Source: Adiantum capillus-veneris
Lineage: Eukaryota > Streptophyta > Polypodiopsida > Polypodiales > Pteridaceae
Length of the DNA: 64,000 nt
Direction: 5' to 3'
NCBI GenBank assembly: GCA_014529385.2
Contig: CM043945.1
Location: 142,390,241-142,454,240 of the forward strand
Part shown: positions 1 through 10,900 of the stretch, one piece after another
Layout: each line of letters opens with the position of its first letter
How positions within the stretch are numbered: the first letter of the stretch is position 1
The notes under the pieces: generated by a model
The model's database searches: none
What the model was told of the DNA's origin: nothing
What the model saw: only the letters and a program-made list of their open reading frames with translations
Made by a program: the position numbers and the translations under genes

Positions 1-267
1 GTACATTCCACCATCAAAAACCGCCTTCTAAATTCAAGAGCTGAAAAATTGGTGTATATGTACTGCAACCATCGGCTATTGGCAAGAGTGCAAGCTGAGA
101 ACTACAAAGAGGAGATGTCGCGCTAGACTTATGATGTAACCAATGATGAGGTGGACGAAGACAGTGAGCTGCAAGGGGAATCTCATGAAGTAGAAACTAC
201 ATGTACTTTAGAAGAGATTGAAGAGAATTTGGAAATTGAACCAACTTTGACCCGTCGCAGCAAGTGA
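1..267 (+). pseudogene. hAT-type transposase, C-terminal fragment
   Basis: Frame 1 from the window edge reads 88 codons to a TGA at 265-267, with one in-frame TAG at 124-126. The start of the translation (STIKNRLLNSRAEKLVYMYC) resembles the region after the dimerisation domain of plant hAT transposases, where an 'RNRL...ER.EKLV' block and a 'NHRLLAR' block are usual. The rest is an acidic tail ending in RRSK. The upstream part of the gene lies outside the window. The internal stop marks it as a relic. Family assignment rests on a short stretch and is moderate. Confidence 0.55.
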
Positions 268-569
268 CGGTGGTTTAATTAATAGATTATCGAATCCATT
301 GAGTGGCTTCTGTTTAAGTTCAAAATTTGTTTATCTTATAAGCTTTTTTTTATATTTAGTTTAAGGTTTAGACATTTGCTTAATAATAAACGAAGCCCTT
401 AAAAACCTTTACAAGGCCACAAATCACTATTAAAGCTTCCTAATATACAAAGCCCTAACAAATCTTTGCATTATCACATATCATAATTGAAGTTGAAGTG
501 AAGACAATTCACAATTCACTAATAAATTATCGCAAGACAATGAGTAAATGTTTTCAAATGTTACAAAAA
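268..569. other. No gene seen
   Basis: AT-rich sequence between the hAT fragment and the convergent ORF at 570-1526. I see no conserved reading frame and no clear repeat. Confidence 0.5.
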
Positions 570-1526
570 CTATCCAAGTGATGGTGAAATATTTGTTAGA
601 ATATCTTCATTCTCCTGTTCACGTTGACCTTTAAGCTTATTATAGTCTTCAGACATTTTGAACATTGCATATAGCTTTTTGGATATCTCAAACTCACATA
701 TAGCACAATGAAAGTTATTCATCATGCTTTGCATCAAGCATGATATATGATACATATGTCTGCATGGCAAGCTGAAGTGACCACACCACTCATGAAAGAA
801 TGAGCTACATATGGGGAAAGGACCACCGTGCTCACCAGAAGCTGGAGGGGCCTCAATAGATGTTGGGTGCTCAATCAATGTGGCAGCATTTTGTTTTTTT
901 ATAGTTGCCTCTAACTCTTTTACGTGGCGAGATAGCACCTTCACCTCCCTTTGCAAGTCTCTATTTAGGGTTTCTTCTACATGAGAGCCTTGTGTAGCTT
1001 GTGATGCTTGCCTGAGTTGAGTTTGAAGCTCCTCCTTAACTTGGTGCACTTCCATTGATGCACCTTCTAGTGCCAATGACATCTCTTGCCGTGTGACTGT
1101 GATTGCAGTACTACGAATGTCCTCAACCGTCATGTGAGGTGTCCTTGAGCTAAAGTCCACTACTTCACCCAAGACATAATGCATGTATAACATCTTGGCA
1201 AACCACAATGGGCAATCCATATGATGCATAGGATGACCCATAACATCGAGATGTATGTTCTCTCCATTGTCTCGTATGTCTGCATTAATGCATTGTGATA
1301 GCTTGAGTCGGCCTTTCTTGATGTTTTCATCTGCAACGCCTGGCCATATGGATTTGACCATTTCTCGGTCAATCCTAGTGTTCACCTCTTTCCATTGTGT
1401 ACCCACTGGGTTGGCCCACTGGGAGCAACGAGCTGCAATTCGAGCGGTGTCGTTCACTCCACCGCCTTGACACATGGATTTGAGACGCTCAAAAGCGCGC
1501 TTAGCCCTTTGATTATCATTATCCAT
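570..1526 (-). CDS. Hypothetical protein with coiled coil and C-terminal SWIM/RING-like zinc segment
   Basis: An uninterrupted 318-codon ORF with an ATG start at 1526. Residues about 1-130 form a mixed N-terminal domain I do not recognise. Residues about 145-215 are rich in Glu, Gln, Lys and Leu in heptad-like spacing, suggesting a coiled coil. Residues about 238-275 carry a Cys/His cluster (C-x7-C-G-H, then LPCRHMYHISC, then C-A-I-C). The LPCRHMYH part resembles the second half of SWIM fingers in plant MULE and FAR1-like proteins, while the closing C-x2-C recalls RING fingers, so zinc binding is likely but the class is open. It is the longest clean ORF outside the large mobile elements. It may be a transposon accessory gene. 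No function is assigned. Confidence 0.5.
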   Translation of the reverse strand: MDNDNQRAKRAFERLKSMCQGGGVNDTARIAARCSQWANPVGTQWKEVNTRIDREMVKSIWPGVADENIKKGRLKLSQCINADIRDNGENIHLDVMGHPMHHMDCPLWFAKMLYMHYVLGEVVDFSSRTPHMTVEDIRSTAITVTRQEMSLALEGASMEVHQVKEELQTQLRQASQATQGSHVEETLNRDLQREVKVLSRHVKELEATIKKQNAATLIEHPTSIEAPPASGEHGGPFPICSSFFHEWCGHFSLPCRHMYHISCLMQSMMNNFHCAICEFEISKKLYAMFKMSEDYNKLKGQREQENEDILTNISPSLG

Positions 1527-1574
1527 ATCCTAATTAAACACTATACTTCAGTTACCGCATACAAACTTAATGAT

Positions 1575-1715
1575 AATCAATTGCTATAAGAGTAGCCACC
1601 ATTTTACGACAATCAATTGCTATAATTTAACCACCATTTTATCACAATCAATTGATATTAGAATAACCACCATCTTACGACAATCAATTGATATAAGAGT
1701 AACCACCATTTTTTA
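1575..1715. repeat. Tandem repeat, four ~36-bp units
   Basis: Four consecutive units of about 36 bp, each starting AATCAATTG and containing CCACCAT. They lie just upstream of the minus-strand ORF at 570-1526, so they would sit in its promoter or leader. Confidence 0.85.
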
Positions 1716-1877
1716 AATCAATGAATGACAATCAGTGACTCCACGTGTCTTATTGCTTGAAACTTAAGAGAAAAAACAAAACTCATAGAAAATTTGTTGT
1801 ATATTGAGATTTAACAAAGTGTTTTTATTACTCATACATCATCCATGGCACATAATACCCAATTTTTAAAAGTGCTT

Positions 1878-3538
1878 TTATAAGTCAAAAGTCTCCGAAA
1901 ACCCTGCTTCATAAAGTACATCATATATCCATCCAAAAAAGGCTACACTCATTTCAGAATGAGGGTGTAAGCATCGTTCTGGCTGGGTTTCAAATCTTTC
2001 TAATTCTTCGTCCAAAAGTGCCAAGGTCTTTCTATCTGTGGATTTCTTCCTCACCCAACCTTCCACAACAATCCTAGATATGGCTTGTACCTCCACTGAA
2101 ACCTTATGTTTGAACCAATTTATGCTGTAGTAGTCAAAGAACTCTCCACAAAACTTACAAAATTGCCATATCACCCATCCTATGGCATACACATCTGTGG
2201 CCTTGGTCCATGGGCATAAATTCTTGCCATCTAGTAACTCAGGAGCTCGCCAAGGATGAAGCTTTTGCTAGTTTTCATCGGTATTGTTGGTCTTTTGTGT
2301 CTCTAAGCCAACACGCAAAGCCAATCCCCAATCAATTATTCCAATATGGGGAGTGAGATCCTTGGTAAATTCCAACATGATGTTCCATGGATGGAGATCA
2401 TTGTGGATCACTCCCTCGTCATGTCGAATCGCAATGCCTTCACCAAGGCATGGATCAATGAGGGAGCATGATTGCACAGGCTCTTGATACGCGTTTTCTT
2501 GTCTTCAGAGGGTTGCTCCCATTTAAAGTCTTCAGGGATCTTTCCTTTCCCCTCTTGATGCGCTACAAGCGTCGTGAAAGAGCCATGTGGAAGGGGCACT
2601 GTCTCCATAAGATCACCTAAAGTTCCTCCATTGAATTAGGGGAATATCAGAAACCATGGCAACATTACAGAGTGGGCAATACTCCTCACAATCTCTCTAT
2701 GGTTGAGATCTACCCCACTTTCTGATGCAAAGATTTTCCACTGATGCTTGGCCTGTCCTTTGAACTCCTTGGCACAATAAGTATTTGTTGCAAGAAGTAA
2801 ATTGATCCCTGTGCCATAAGCCCCTGACCCAAGTTTCTTGATCTTCTTAATGGACTTATTTGGAATGCCCAAAGTCATACTACATTCAGAATTGTATATA
2901 CTGCTCTCCAGGTGACTGACAGAAGCAATAGAACCCGATGTTCCCTCAATGGCAGCCTCCTCAATAAACGGTTCTCCAACTTGGCTGCTCCCCATAACTC
3001 TCGTGATAGCCATTCACATTTTCTTGCTTAGGCCAAACTGTGTGTCTATGTGGGATGCTCGCCTTGACCTCTCCTTTTCAGCTCTCCATCTCGCGTTCCA
3101 ATGCTCTAGCTTACCCTTGTCTACTTCTTGAGGGCATTCCTCTTTCAAATCAGAGGCCCCCTTGGGCAAATTGCCCACTCAACTGCTCAGTAATGAGATT
3201 ATTGATTCGGTTGTTTTGTCTGGATATAACAACATTTTGTGGGCAATCTCACTGTATAATGATTGCAATCTAGACTCATCTGCAACAATCTCCGCTATAT
3301 CATTGGGATCTAGTGCACTGACGATTGTAATCAACAATTGTCTAATTTTCTTTTTGAACTCTATCATTGAAGTAGCAGAAGGATCCATTTTGCCTGCAAT
3401 GGTATCATTGCAAACAACACATTGTGAAATATAACTATGTGCCACTGCATTTGGATCTTTTCTATGTGAAAGAAAAAGTACAGTATAGACCATAGATCTC
3501 ATACGCTTTTGCAGTGACACACCTAATCGCAATTGCAA
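1878..3538 (-). pseudogene. Divergent protein kinase pseudogene
   Basis: Reading leftward from about 3538, one frame runs to about 2425 with stops at 3179-3181 (TGA), just before 3013 (TGA) and 2636-2638 (TAA). A frameshift near 2425 follows, and the second frame has a TAG at 2268-2270. Kinase landmarks occur in order: glycine loop LGSGAYG (about 2833-2813), AKEFKG as the VAIK-like lysine (about 2770), a hinge next to the TAA, catalytic loop HNDLHPWN (2405-2382), DWG replacing DFG (2333-2325), APELL in place of APE (about 2245), and DVYAIGWVIWQF of helix F. About 175 residues precede the kinase domain and match nothing I know. HNDLHP replaces HRDLKP and DWG replaces DFG, so even the intact ancestor was unusual. 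The 5' end runs into the tandem array to its right. Confidence 0.8.
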
Positions 3539-4660
3539 CCATGTGCCAATGCCTCACCGTACAAAAACTTACAAACAGATGCTCCTGTCATTCTAGCAGC
3601 AACACACCTAGTCGCAATTGCAACCATGTGCCGAAGCATGAATGACTGGGAGCAACATAAAACATAGTCACCCTACGCTTTTGCAATGACACACCTAGCC
3701 GCAATTGCAACCATGTGCCAGTGCATCCACGCACGGTGACATCTTTCAAATAGATGCTCTTATCATTCTAGCAGCAACACACCTAGTCGCAATTGCAACC
3801 ATGTGCCGAAGCATGATTGACTGGGAGCAACATAAAACATAGTCACCCTACGCTTTTGCAATGACACACCTAGCTGCAATTGCAACCATGTGCCACTGCA
3901 TCCATGCACGGTGACTTCTTTCAAACAGATGCTCCTGTCATTCTAGCAGCAAAACACCTAGTTGCAATTGCAACCATGTGCCGAAGCATGAATGACTGGG
4001 AGCAACATAACACATAGTCATCCTACGCTTTTGCAATGACACACCTAGTCGCAATTGCAACCATGTGCCAGTGCATCCACGCACGATGTCGTCTTTCAAG
4101 ATTCAAGCATATGAAACATTATGAAATTATTTGAGCACACATTCATGCATTAGATGCTACCGTCAATCTAGCAGCAACACACCTAGTCGCAATTGCAACC
4201 ATGTGCCGAAGCATGAATGACGCGAAGCAACATAAAACGTAGTCATCTTGCATTTTTGCAATGACACACCTAGCCGCAATTGCAACCATTTTCCAGTGCA
4301 TCCACTCACGATGACTTCTTTCAAATAGATGCTCCTGTCATTCTAGCAGAAACACACCTAGTCGCATTTGCAACCATGTGCCGAAGCATGAATGACTGGG
4401 AGCAACATAAAACATAGTCACCCTACGCTTTTGCAATGACACACCTAGCCGCAATTGCAACCATGTGCCAGTGCATCCATGCACGGTGACTTCTTTCAAA
4501 CAAATGATCCTGTCGTTGCAACACACCTAGTCGCAATTGCAACCATGTGCCGAAGCATGAATGACGGGGAGCAATATAAAACATAATCATCGTACGCTTT
4601 TGCAATGACACACCTAGCCGCAATTGCAACCATATGCCAGTGCATCCACGTACGATGATT
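3515..4660. repeat. Satellite-like array, ~175-bp dimeric unit
   Basis: About six copies of a ~175-bp unit. Each is made of two related 85-90-bp halves sharing the core CACCTAG-N-CGCAATTGCAACC followed by ATGTGCC. The core occurs 13 times, near 3519, 3605, 3692, 3780, 3865, 3955, 4040, 4178, 4266, 4356, 4440, 4524 and 4610. It holds the palindrome GCAATTGC. One unit (about 4090-4170) carries a ~48-bp insertion. The array ends at the 5' end of the kinase relic. Confidence 0.9.
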
Positions 4661-4845
4661 TGTTAAAATAAATTTTATACCTTTAAGTTTTAACACAAAA
4701 AACTCAAAAAAACATCAATAAAATAAGGAAGGGATTAAAAGATTACTGCTACACTGCTTTGAGAATGTGGAAATCTGCCGGAAAGTTTGGTGAAAAAGAC
4801 TTTTCAATGTACCTCTCTTGTGAAAAAGACAAGCACCGGCGCCGC

Positions 4846-4857
4846 CTTTATATAGCC
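4846..4857 (-). promoter_or_regulatory. TATA box, minus strand
   Basis: On the minus strand this reads GGCTATATAAAG, a good plant TATA box in a GC-rich surround. It points towards the tandem array and kinase relic, so it may have driven that transcription unit. No start site can be proven. Confidence 0.4.
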
Positions 4858-5728
4858 ACGGCGGGCCAGACGGGGAAATTGCTTTACCCGGCGGGCCAAC
4901 TACTTAGCCCGGATGGCCTCGAGCTGGTCTCCAAGTCTCCTTGCAGGTCAAAAAAGATGAATGTCAACTAACATAATATTTGTTATTTTTCATTTCTATT
5001 GTTATTAACCTGAAATTATAGTGTGATCACATCATTTTGAAATCCCTGCTCTTGGTAACACCCTTCAAGCTGCAGGCATACCCTCTTCAAGAATTGGCAA
5101 ATACACAAAGAGCAAGAGAAAAGGAGGGGGATGGGGAGAAGAAACACGAGAAATAGGGGCAAATTCTTAGTAATATTCCATAGGGAGATAGTACAATCAA
5201 GTATGTAGCTCCAATGGAAAGCTTACAATACACAGGCTTGCAAACCTCCAATAACTCTCTCTGGCCAAAAATCCCTCCAAAAATCACTTCTATCTCCTTT
5301 TATAAGGCTTGGCTAAGGCTAAAAAATAAAAAATAAGGAGCTATCAAGCTTGTACGATCAACTGAAGCTCCCTTTAGAAGTTTTTTTGCATTGTCATCAC
5401 TTGGCACTTTTAATTTTTTTTGGTATCTGCATGGTGCACACCTCTTGACTCCTTTTCCGCTCAATTTGGCCATCTTAGACATTCCCTATCCGGCTTCTTT
5501 CCCTTGTTTTACCATTAGCCCTTGAAGCCTTTGAATTCTATCTATCACCCTCTGTTGTTCTCCACTAGCTGGATAGGCCTCTTGGCCAACCTTTGAAACT
5601 GGCTGCAGGACCTTTGTGGCGGGTTAAGCCCCTTGCCTAGCCTAGCTCTCATACTCTCTCTTTCCATCTCCCTTGCTTTCCACTGGCGGGACCTCTCTCC
5701 TTTGGAGCAATAGGGACATCGCTATTAA
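4858..5728. other. No gene seen
   Basis: Mixed-composition sequence with a further TATA-like motif on the minus strand near 5295 (CCTTATAAAAGG) and polypurine stretches. No reading frame shows recognisable protein similarity. Confidence 0.4.

Positions 5729-5762
<34 letters not shown>
5729..5762. repeat. Homopolymer (G)34
   Basis: An uninterrupted run of 34 G residues, 55 bp left of the CACTA target duplication. The length may be affected by sequencing or assembly. Confidence 0.95.
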
Positions 5763-5839
5763 CTTCATTCCTTGGCTTCAAAAATTTGGTGGGCGGGCCG
5801 TTAAGGCCATGGGAACAGCCGCTACAAGAGGCTATTCAT

Positions 5840-5945
5840 ATTAGCGACGCTCACACAGCGATGCTCAAAAAAAAAAAATCCCGGCGTTGCTATGAGCGTC
5901 GCAAATTTACAAGTAAATTTGCGACGCTCATAGAGACGTCGGCTG
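5840..5945. repeat. CACTA left subterminal repeats with perfect hairpin
   Basis: Several GCGACGCT/GAGCGTCGC motifs. They include a perfect inverted repeat with 21-bp arms (5890-5910 and 5913-5933) separated by AA. In En/Spm, clustered subterminal motifs bind TNPA; the same role is inferred here. Confidence 0.8.
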
Positions 5946-6030
5946 GGCTAAAAAAAATAACAGAGAGCGCCCAAAAACTCAGATCTCAGATCTGAGTTTT
6001 TCGGCGCCCTCAAGCAAGGAGCAGGTAACG

Positions 6031-6036
<6 letters not shown>

Positions 6037-6083
<47 letters not shown>

Positions 6084-6085
6084 CT

Positions 6086-6141
<56 letters not shown>
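6037..6141. repeat. (CT)n then (CA)n microsatellite
   Basis: (CT)n at about 6037-6078 followed by (CA)n at about 6087-6141. Long open frames here are low-complexity artefacts. Confidence 0.95.
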
Positions 6142-6145
<4 letters not shown>

Positions 6146-6224
6146 AGAGGAAGGAGAGCCAGGAATGCTCCTTCCCTCTCCTCACTATCATGTTCCCTTC
6201 CCCTCTTTCTCTCTCCCTCTCTGT

Positions 6225-6510
6225 CTCACACACACACACACATAGTGTTTTTGAGAGAGAGAGAGAGAGAAAGAGTACAAACATAAACAAAAACGCACAC
6301 ACACATACATAAACAAAGAATGCACACACACATTGAGAGAGGAAAAGAGAGAGAGAGCATGCATAAACAAAAAACGCACACATTGAGAGATGAAAAGAGA
6401 GAGAGAACGTGCATAAACAAAAAACGCACACATTGAGAGAGGAAAAGAGAGAGAAAACATGCATAAACAAAAAACGCACACACATTGAGAGAGAAAGAGA
6501 GACAAACTAA
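6225..6510. repeat. Minisatellite, ~50-bp GAGA/CATAAACAAAAAACGCACAC units
   Basis: About four to five tandem units, each combining a GA-rich block, GCATAAACAAAAA and CGCACACATT, following a short (CA)n and (GA)n. Confidence 0.85.
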
Positions 6511-6695
6511 TTTAACGTCGTAGGAAACTAATTAAAATTAAAAGACCTAAAGATCTAGCCGACGAGGAGTTGAACTCAAGACCTATTATTCAAGAGGGAA
6601 ATGGCATAACCAATCTATCATACTTGGCATGGGTGATAGAAAGGTTATACCATTTATCTCTTTTTATTGGCACACACATCCACACACGCGCACAC

Positions 6696-7355
6696 ACACA
6701 AGAAGAAGAGAGTTATAACGTCGTAGGAAACTATCCTAAAAGACGTTAAAGATTAGGTTAGATGTAGACTTACGTTAAATTAGATTTAGGTTTATTTAAG
6801 TTAAATTAGATTAGATTTAGGTTTATTTTTAGTTAGATTTACGTTATATTAGATTAGATTTAGGTCTCCATAGACTGCGATGCCTGCATGAAGCGGGTGA
6901 AGAAAGCCCTCAATGGAATATAGGGTATTGCTGCCTTCACTCATGGTGGGCTCCGTCGATCCAAAAGTACTGGTGAAATGTCTTCAAAAGATAGGGGAGA
7001 AGGTGGATCTTCAGGGCGGCAAGAGTCACTACATCCCCGACAATGACCATCTAGACAACCTCTAGTCATTTAATAGCGACTTCAAAGTTAGTAACAAGAG
7101 CAAGAACGGTCCAAAGGGCCAATTGCTGTCGTCAGATGTGGATGGAGATGAGGCAGCGTCACCACTGGAAGTTAACTCTCACATCTTTAGTGATGAGAAT
7201 GCCAACTCTTGCCGAGTTATGTGAAAAATTATGTGTTAAATCAGTTTTAAGGTTCTTATAATCCCTGTTAGTTTAGTTCTTTGTTTTTAATATAACATAA
7301 TTTACGTTAGATTTAGATTTATGTTATATTAGATTAGACTTAGGTTTATTTAGGT

Positions 7356-7391
<36 letters not shown>

Positions 7392-7520
7392 GAAGAAGAG
7401 AGTTTTAACGTCGTAGGAAACTATCCCAAAAGACGTTAAAGATTAGGTTAGATGTAGACTTACGTTAAATTAGATTTAGGTTTATTTTTAGTTAGATTTA
7501 CGTTTATTTAGATTTACGCT
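6696..7520. repeat. Pair of ~115-135-bp direct repeats flanking the captured gene fragment
   Basis: The block starting AGAAGAAGAGAGTT and including ACGTCGTAGGAAACTATCC and GATTAGGTTAGATGTAGAC occurs at about 6696-6835 and again at about 7385-7510. A shorter third copy (ACGTCGTAGGAAACTA) starts near 6517. The two long copies bracket the heavy-metal-associated protein fragment at 6861-7224. A (CA)n tract (7360-7391) precedes the second copy. Confidence 0.8.
6861..7224 (+). pseudogene. Captured fragment of a heavy-metal-associated isoprenylated plant protein (HIPP-like)
   Basis: Two frames together resemble one HMA-domain protein. From about 6864 one frame reads VSIDCDACMKRVKKALNGI, matching the start of an HMA domain (metal loop C-x2-C, then the 'KVKKAL' helix), followed by TAG. 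After a frame change near 6950 the other frame reads VDPKVLVKCLQKIGEKVDL, the end of an HMA domain. It continues through a hydrophilic tail with one TAG (7063-7065) and ends C-R-V-M at 7210-7221, directly before TGA (7222-7224). C-R-V-M fits a CaaX prenylation box. The middle beta strands are missing. The piece lies inside the CACTA element on the transposase strand, which fits transduplication of a host gene. HMA proteins bind metals such as copper; this copy is broken. Confidence 0.72.
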
Positions 7521-7997
7521 TATTTACGTTAGATCGAGTCCACGCAAGAATTACTTACGGTTTAGGGTTTAGAGTTAGACGAACAGTGAAAAGATCTACT
7601 GTGAAAAGATGTTAAGATGTTGTGAAGCGCTATAGCTAGAGAAGAGGCAAAGGGGTTTTGTCCACTACATGGAGTATCATGTAGACGTGGGTCTGTAGAT
7701 TTCTTGTACCCACAAATATAGGTATTGACCAATAAAGATGAGATTATAACCCGGTGGTTCTGATCTCCGTGCACCTCTAGACCGAGGTGTGCGGGGATTG
7801 GACATGACTAGAGAGTGTGAGGTAGAGAGAGAGAGAGAGAGATAAGATGAAGAATGCCAATAGAATATTAAATTTGTTGTCCAGGTTATAAGATTTTTAT
7901 CCTCATTATGAGTAGTGACGAGGATGTGGGACCGTCCAACTGAAACACCTATCTCTCAACGAGGGTCTTATGTCCTTGTAATCAATGCAAGCATGCT
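7225..7997. other. CACTA interior, no gene seen
   Basis: Apart from the (CA)n tract and second direct repeat, this is TTAGATTTA-type AT-rich sequence and a short (GA)n (about 7826-7842), leading into the transposase gene. No coding similarity seen. Confidence 0.5.
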
Positions 7998-10900
7998 GTG
8001 CAACGGACAAGACGTGTTTCTTTGCAGCACGTTCGCGAATTTGGCGAGTTCGATCCATCTATTATAGATCGAGTTGTTGCCAATTATAACTCATCGGACT
8101 CTGACGCTGGCCAACAAGCAGCAATCTTGCAACCCAATAGACGTGTTCGCAGGCACTTTGGTCAAGCAGCATATGTGAGGCCACAAGATGTAGCCTCTGA
8201 CAGCTCGGGGGATGATCATGCAGAGCACATTCCCAACAAGGCAATGTTTGAGCCCGAGATTGATGAAATGATCGAGACGATCATGGATTCAGAAAGGCTT
8301 ATCTATGATGATATGAAAAGTGAAGCCGATACGCCATTGTATAATGGAGCACGTATGTCTAGATTGAAAGCACTCCTGGTTCTTCTCAACATGCAGGCAA
8401 AGTTTGGATGGAGTGACACTAGCGTCACAGCGCTTTTCAGGTGATCTATTACAATTAGTTTACTTTAATAAAACTCTAAATGTATAATGATCTGATAGAT
8501 TTTTACACGACTGTATCGTATTTTTATGTTGTGTAGATTGCTTAAAGAGCACATACTACCAGCTGACAATGTGATGCCAGATTCCCGAGATGAAGCAAGA
8601 AAGATTTTGCGAAACTTGGGGATGGATTACAATTCTATCCACGCTTGTCCTAATGACTGCATTCTTTTCAGAGGGGAATACATAGACATGGAGAAGTGTC
8701 CGAAATGTGATTCCGAAAGATATCGAGTAGATCTCCACGGGACAAAAATTCCACAAAAGGTTTTGCGACATTTTCCTCTGCTTCCTCGCATCAAGCATTT
8801 CTTCGAATGTAAGTCCATGGCCGCCCTAGCATCATGGCATGAGGAGAATAAATCTTCGGATGGTGTGCTACGAATTCCTGCAGATTGCACATCCTGGAAA
8901 CATATAGATGGAACATGGGCAGATTCTGCCAGGGAAGCTCAAAATTTGCGCTTAGGCCTGGCTATGGATGGCGTAAATCCATTTGGTCAAAGATCAACAT
9001 CTTACACTGTATGGCCCGTTGTCATCGTCAACTACAACATTCCCCCGTGGTTGACTACGAAGAAGGGGCACCTATGGCTAAGCTTGATTGTGCCAGGGCG
9101 ATATAAAGTGGAGAATATGGATGTGTATCTTCGTCCACTATTGGAAGAGCTACAACAATTGTGGATTGGCATAGAGGTGGTGGATATGAGCCGACACACA
9201 GGACGACGGAATGCTTTGATCAGAGGCATCCTAATGTGGACCATGCATGACTATCCCGGGCTAACAGAATGCTCAGGTGATCTATTGACACTCCTCACTC
9301 AGACACTGTAAATCTTGTTTTTTCCCATAGCTGATCTATTATCATGTGTATACATGCAGGGCTTCAAACAAGCGGATGCAGAGCATGTGTCACATGTGGA
9401 CCTAGACTGAATGCACGTAGGGCGCCCTCACTGAAGAAGCAAATCTACGAAGGTCATCAAGCGTATCTTCCAGAGAATCATGTGTTACGCGACGGCTTTT
9501 TGGGAAGAGAGCCACCAAGGATGTCTGCACAAGCATGGTTAGAGCAGAAGGAGATGTGCAATGACGGATTGCCTCCAGGGATGAAGAGACTATCTCTATG
9601 GTACAAGTTACCATACTGGCCCCGACTCATGATCAATCACTTGCTCGATCCAATGCACATATTCAAGAATGTGGGTAATCTACTATGGGACCATCTGACC
9701 GGCAAGAAAGATACTTTGGGAGCCAGAGTTGACCTTAGAAATGTGGATCGTATGGAGGAATATTGGCCGCAAACAGCGTCTGATGGATCGATAAAACTCC
9801 CTAAAGCACCATGGATTTTCACGGGAGCCCAAGAACGCAAAGTAAAAGAGACCATTCGATCTTTGCGGACCCCCACTGGCGTAATGCACTCGCTCCGAAC
9901 GTGTTTTACTAAAGAAGGAAAGCTTACCGGTTTGAAGTCACACGATTGGCATAAAATGTGTCAGGTACGTTCATAGTGGACTTTAATATCATTGCATAAA
10001 ATGTGGACTTTGATATCATTGCTGCACATACTTTACAGTTTATTTTACCGGTTTCCATTCAGGGATGTTTGTCTCTCGACATCCGTAACACAATCTAAAA
10101 ACTTGCAAAGCTGGTGCAATGGATCTCACAAAAGGAGATCAACGTAGACTCCATACCATTCGCCAAACTAAATGCTGCGGAGCTTGTGTGCATGTTTGAG
10201 AAACATTTTCCTACTACCATGCTAACCATTCAGGTGCATCTTCTTATTCACATAGTTGATGAGGTGGAAATAGCTAGCACAGTTCATTCTAGATGGATGT
10301 TCTTCTTAGAACGTTTCATGAAAACGCTTAAGGGATATGTGCGTCAAAAGGCAAGGTTGGTTGGTATCAGAGTCCCTAGTGTACATTGGAGAGTGGCTAG
10401 ACGGATTTGATAAAGCCCGGGACATGCTATGGCGAAGCATAGATGATGAGCGCATATCTGGGATTGTCATGTGCAATCTCGGTGTTGAGAAGAAGATGAC
10501 AGAAGATCTAGAGGCTAAAATCAACCGATTTTGCATGCTTCACAATCCAGTGATGCAAAAGTGGATTTCACAATATGAGGATGCAAAGCAAGAGTGACAA
10601 AGGGCACGAATCGAGTGGAGACGGGGAAGACGACCACCGATGCACTATTCGACGGTTCTGGAGAGCCTACCAACATTCATGAGCTTAAGATGGTTGCACA
10701 ACCAATTGAAAAGCGCACAACAATGCGGTGACTAAGTGACTGAGGAAGAGTGGGAGTACTCTCGGGGTTGCGCGACCAAGGTAAGTTTGCAATGTACGAC
10801 TAGCTAGTGACTTTATTTGTAAACGTTTGAACGGCCACTCATAATCTTTGTTTGTTGTAGTATAAGTCATACACAGCAGCATGGTGTAAAGGTCGACATT

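Noticed and set aside
3515-4660. Regularly spaced ~28-bp repeats resembling a CRISPR array
   Set aside because: The 'spacers' are themselves repeated and conserved between units, the context is plant nuclear DNA, and there are no cas genes. It is a tandem satellite.
5979-6505. Long minus-strand open frames of Cys/Val and Ser/Leu/Phe repeats
   Set aside because: They are translations of (CA)n and (GA)n arrays; such frames are open because dinucleotide repeats lack stops.
6550-6645. tRNA-like stretch on the minus strand (GATTGGTTATGCC, then GAGTTCAACTCC) suggesting a SINE or tRNA
   Set aside because: A-box- and B-box-like words are present, but a T-stem of five pairs and an acceptor stem cannot be formed, and no SINE tail was seen.
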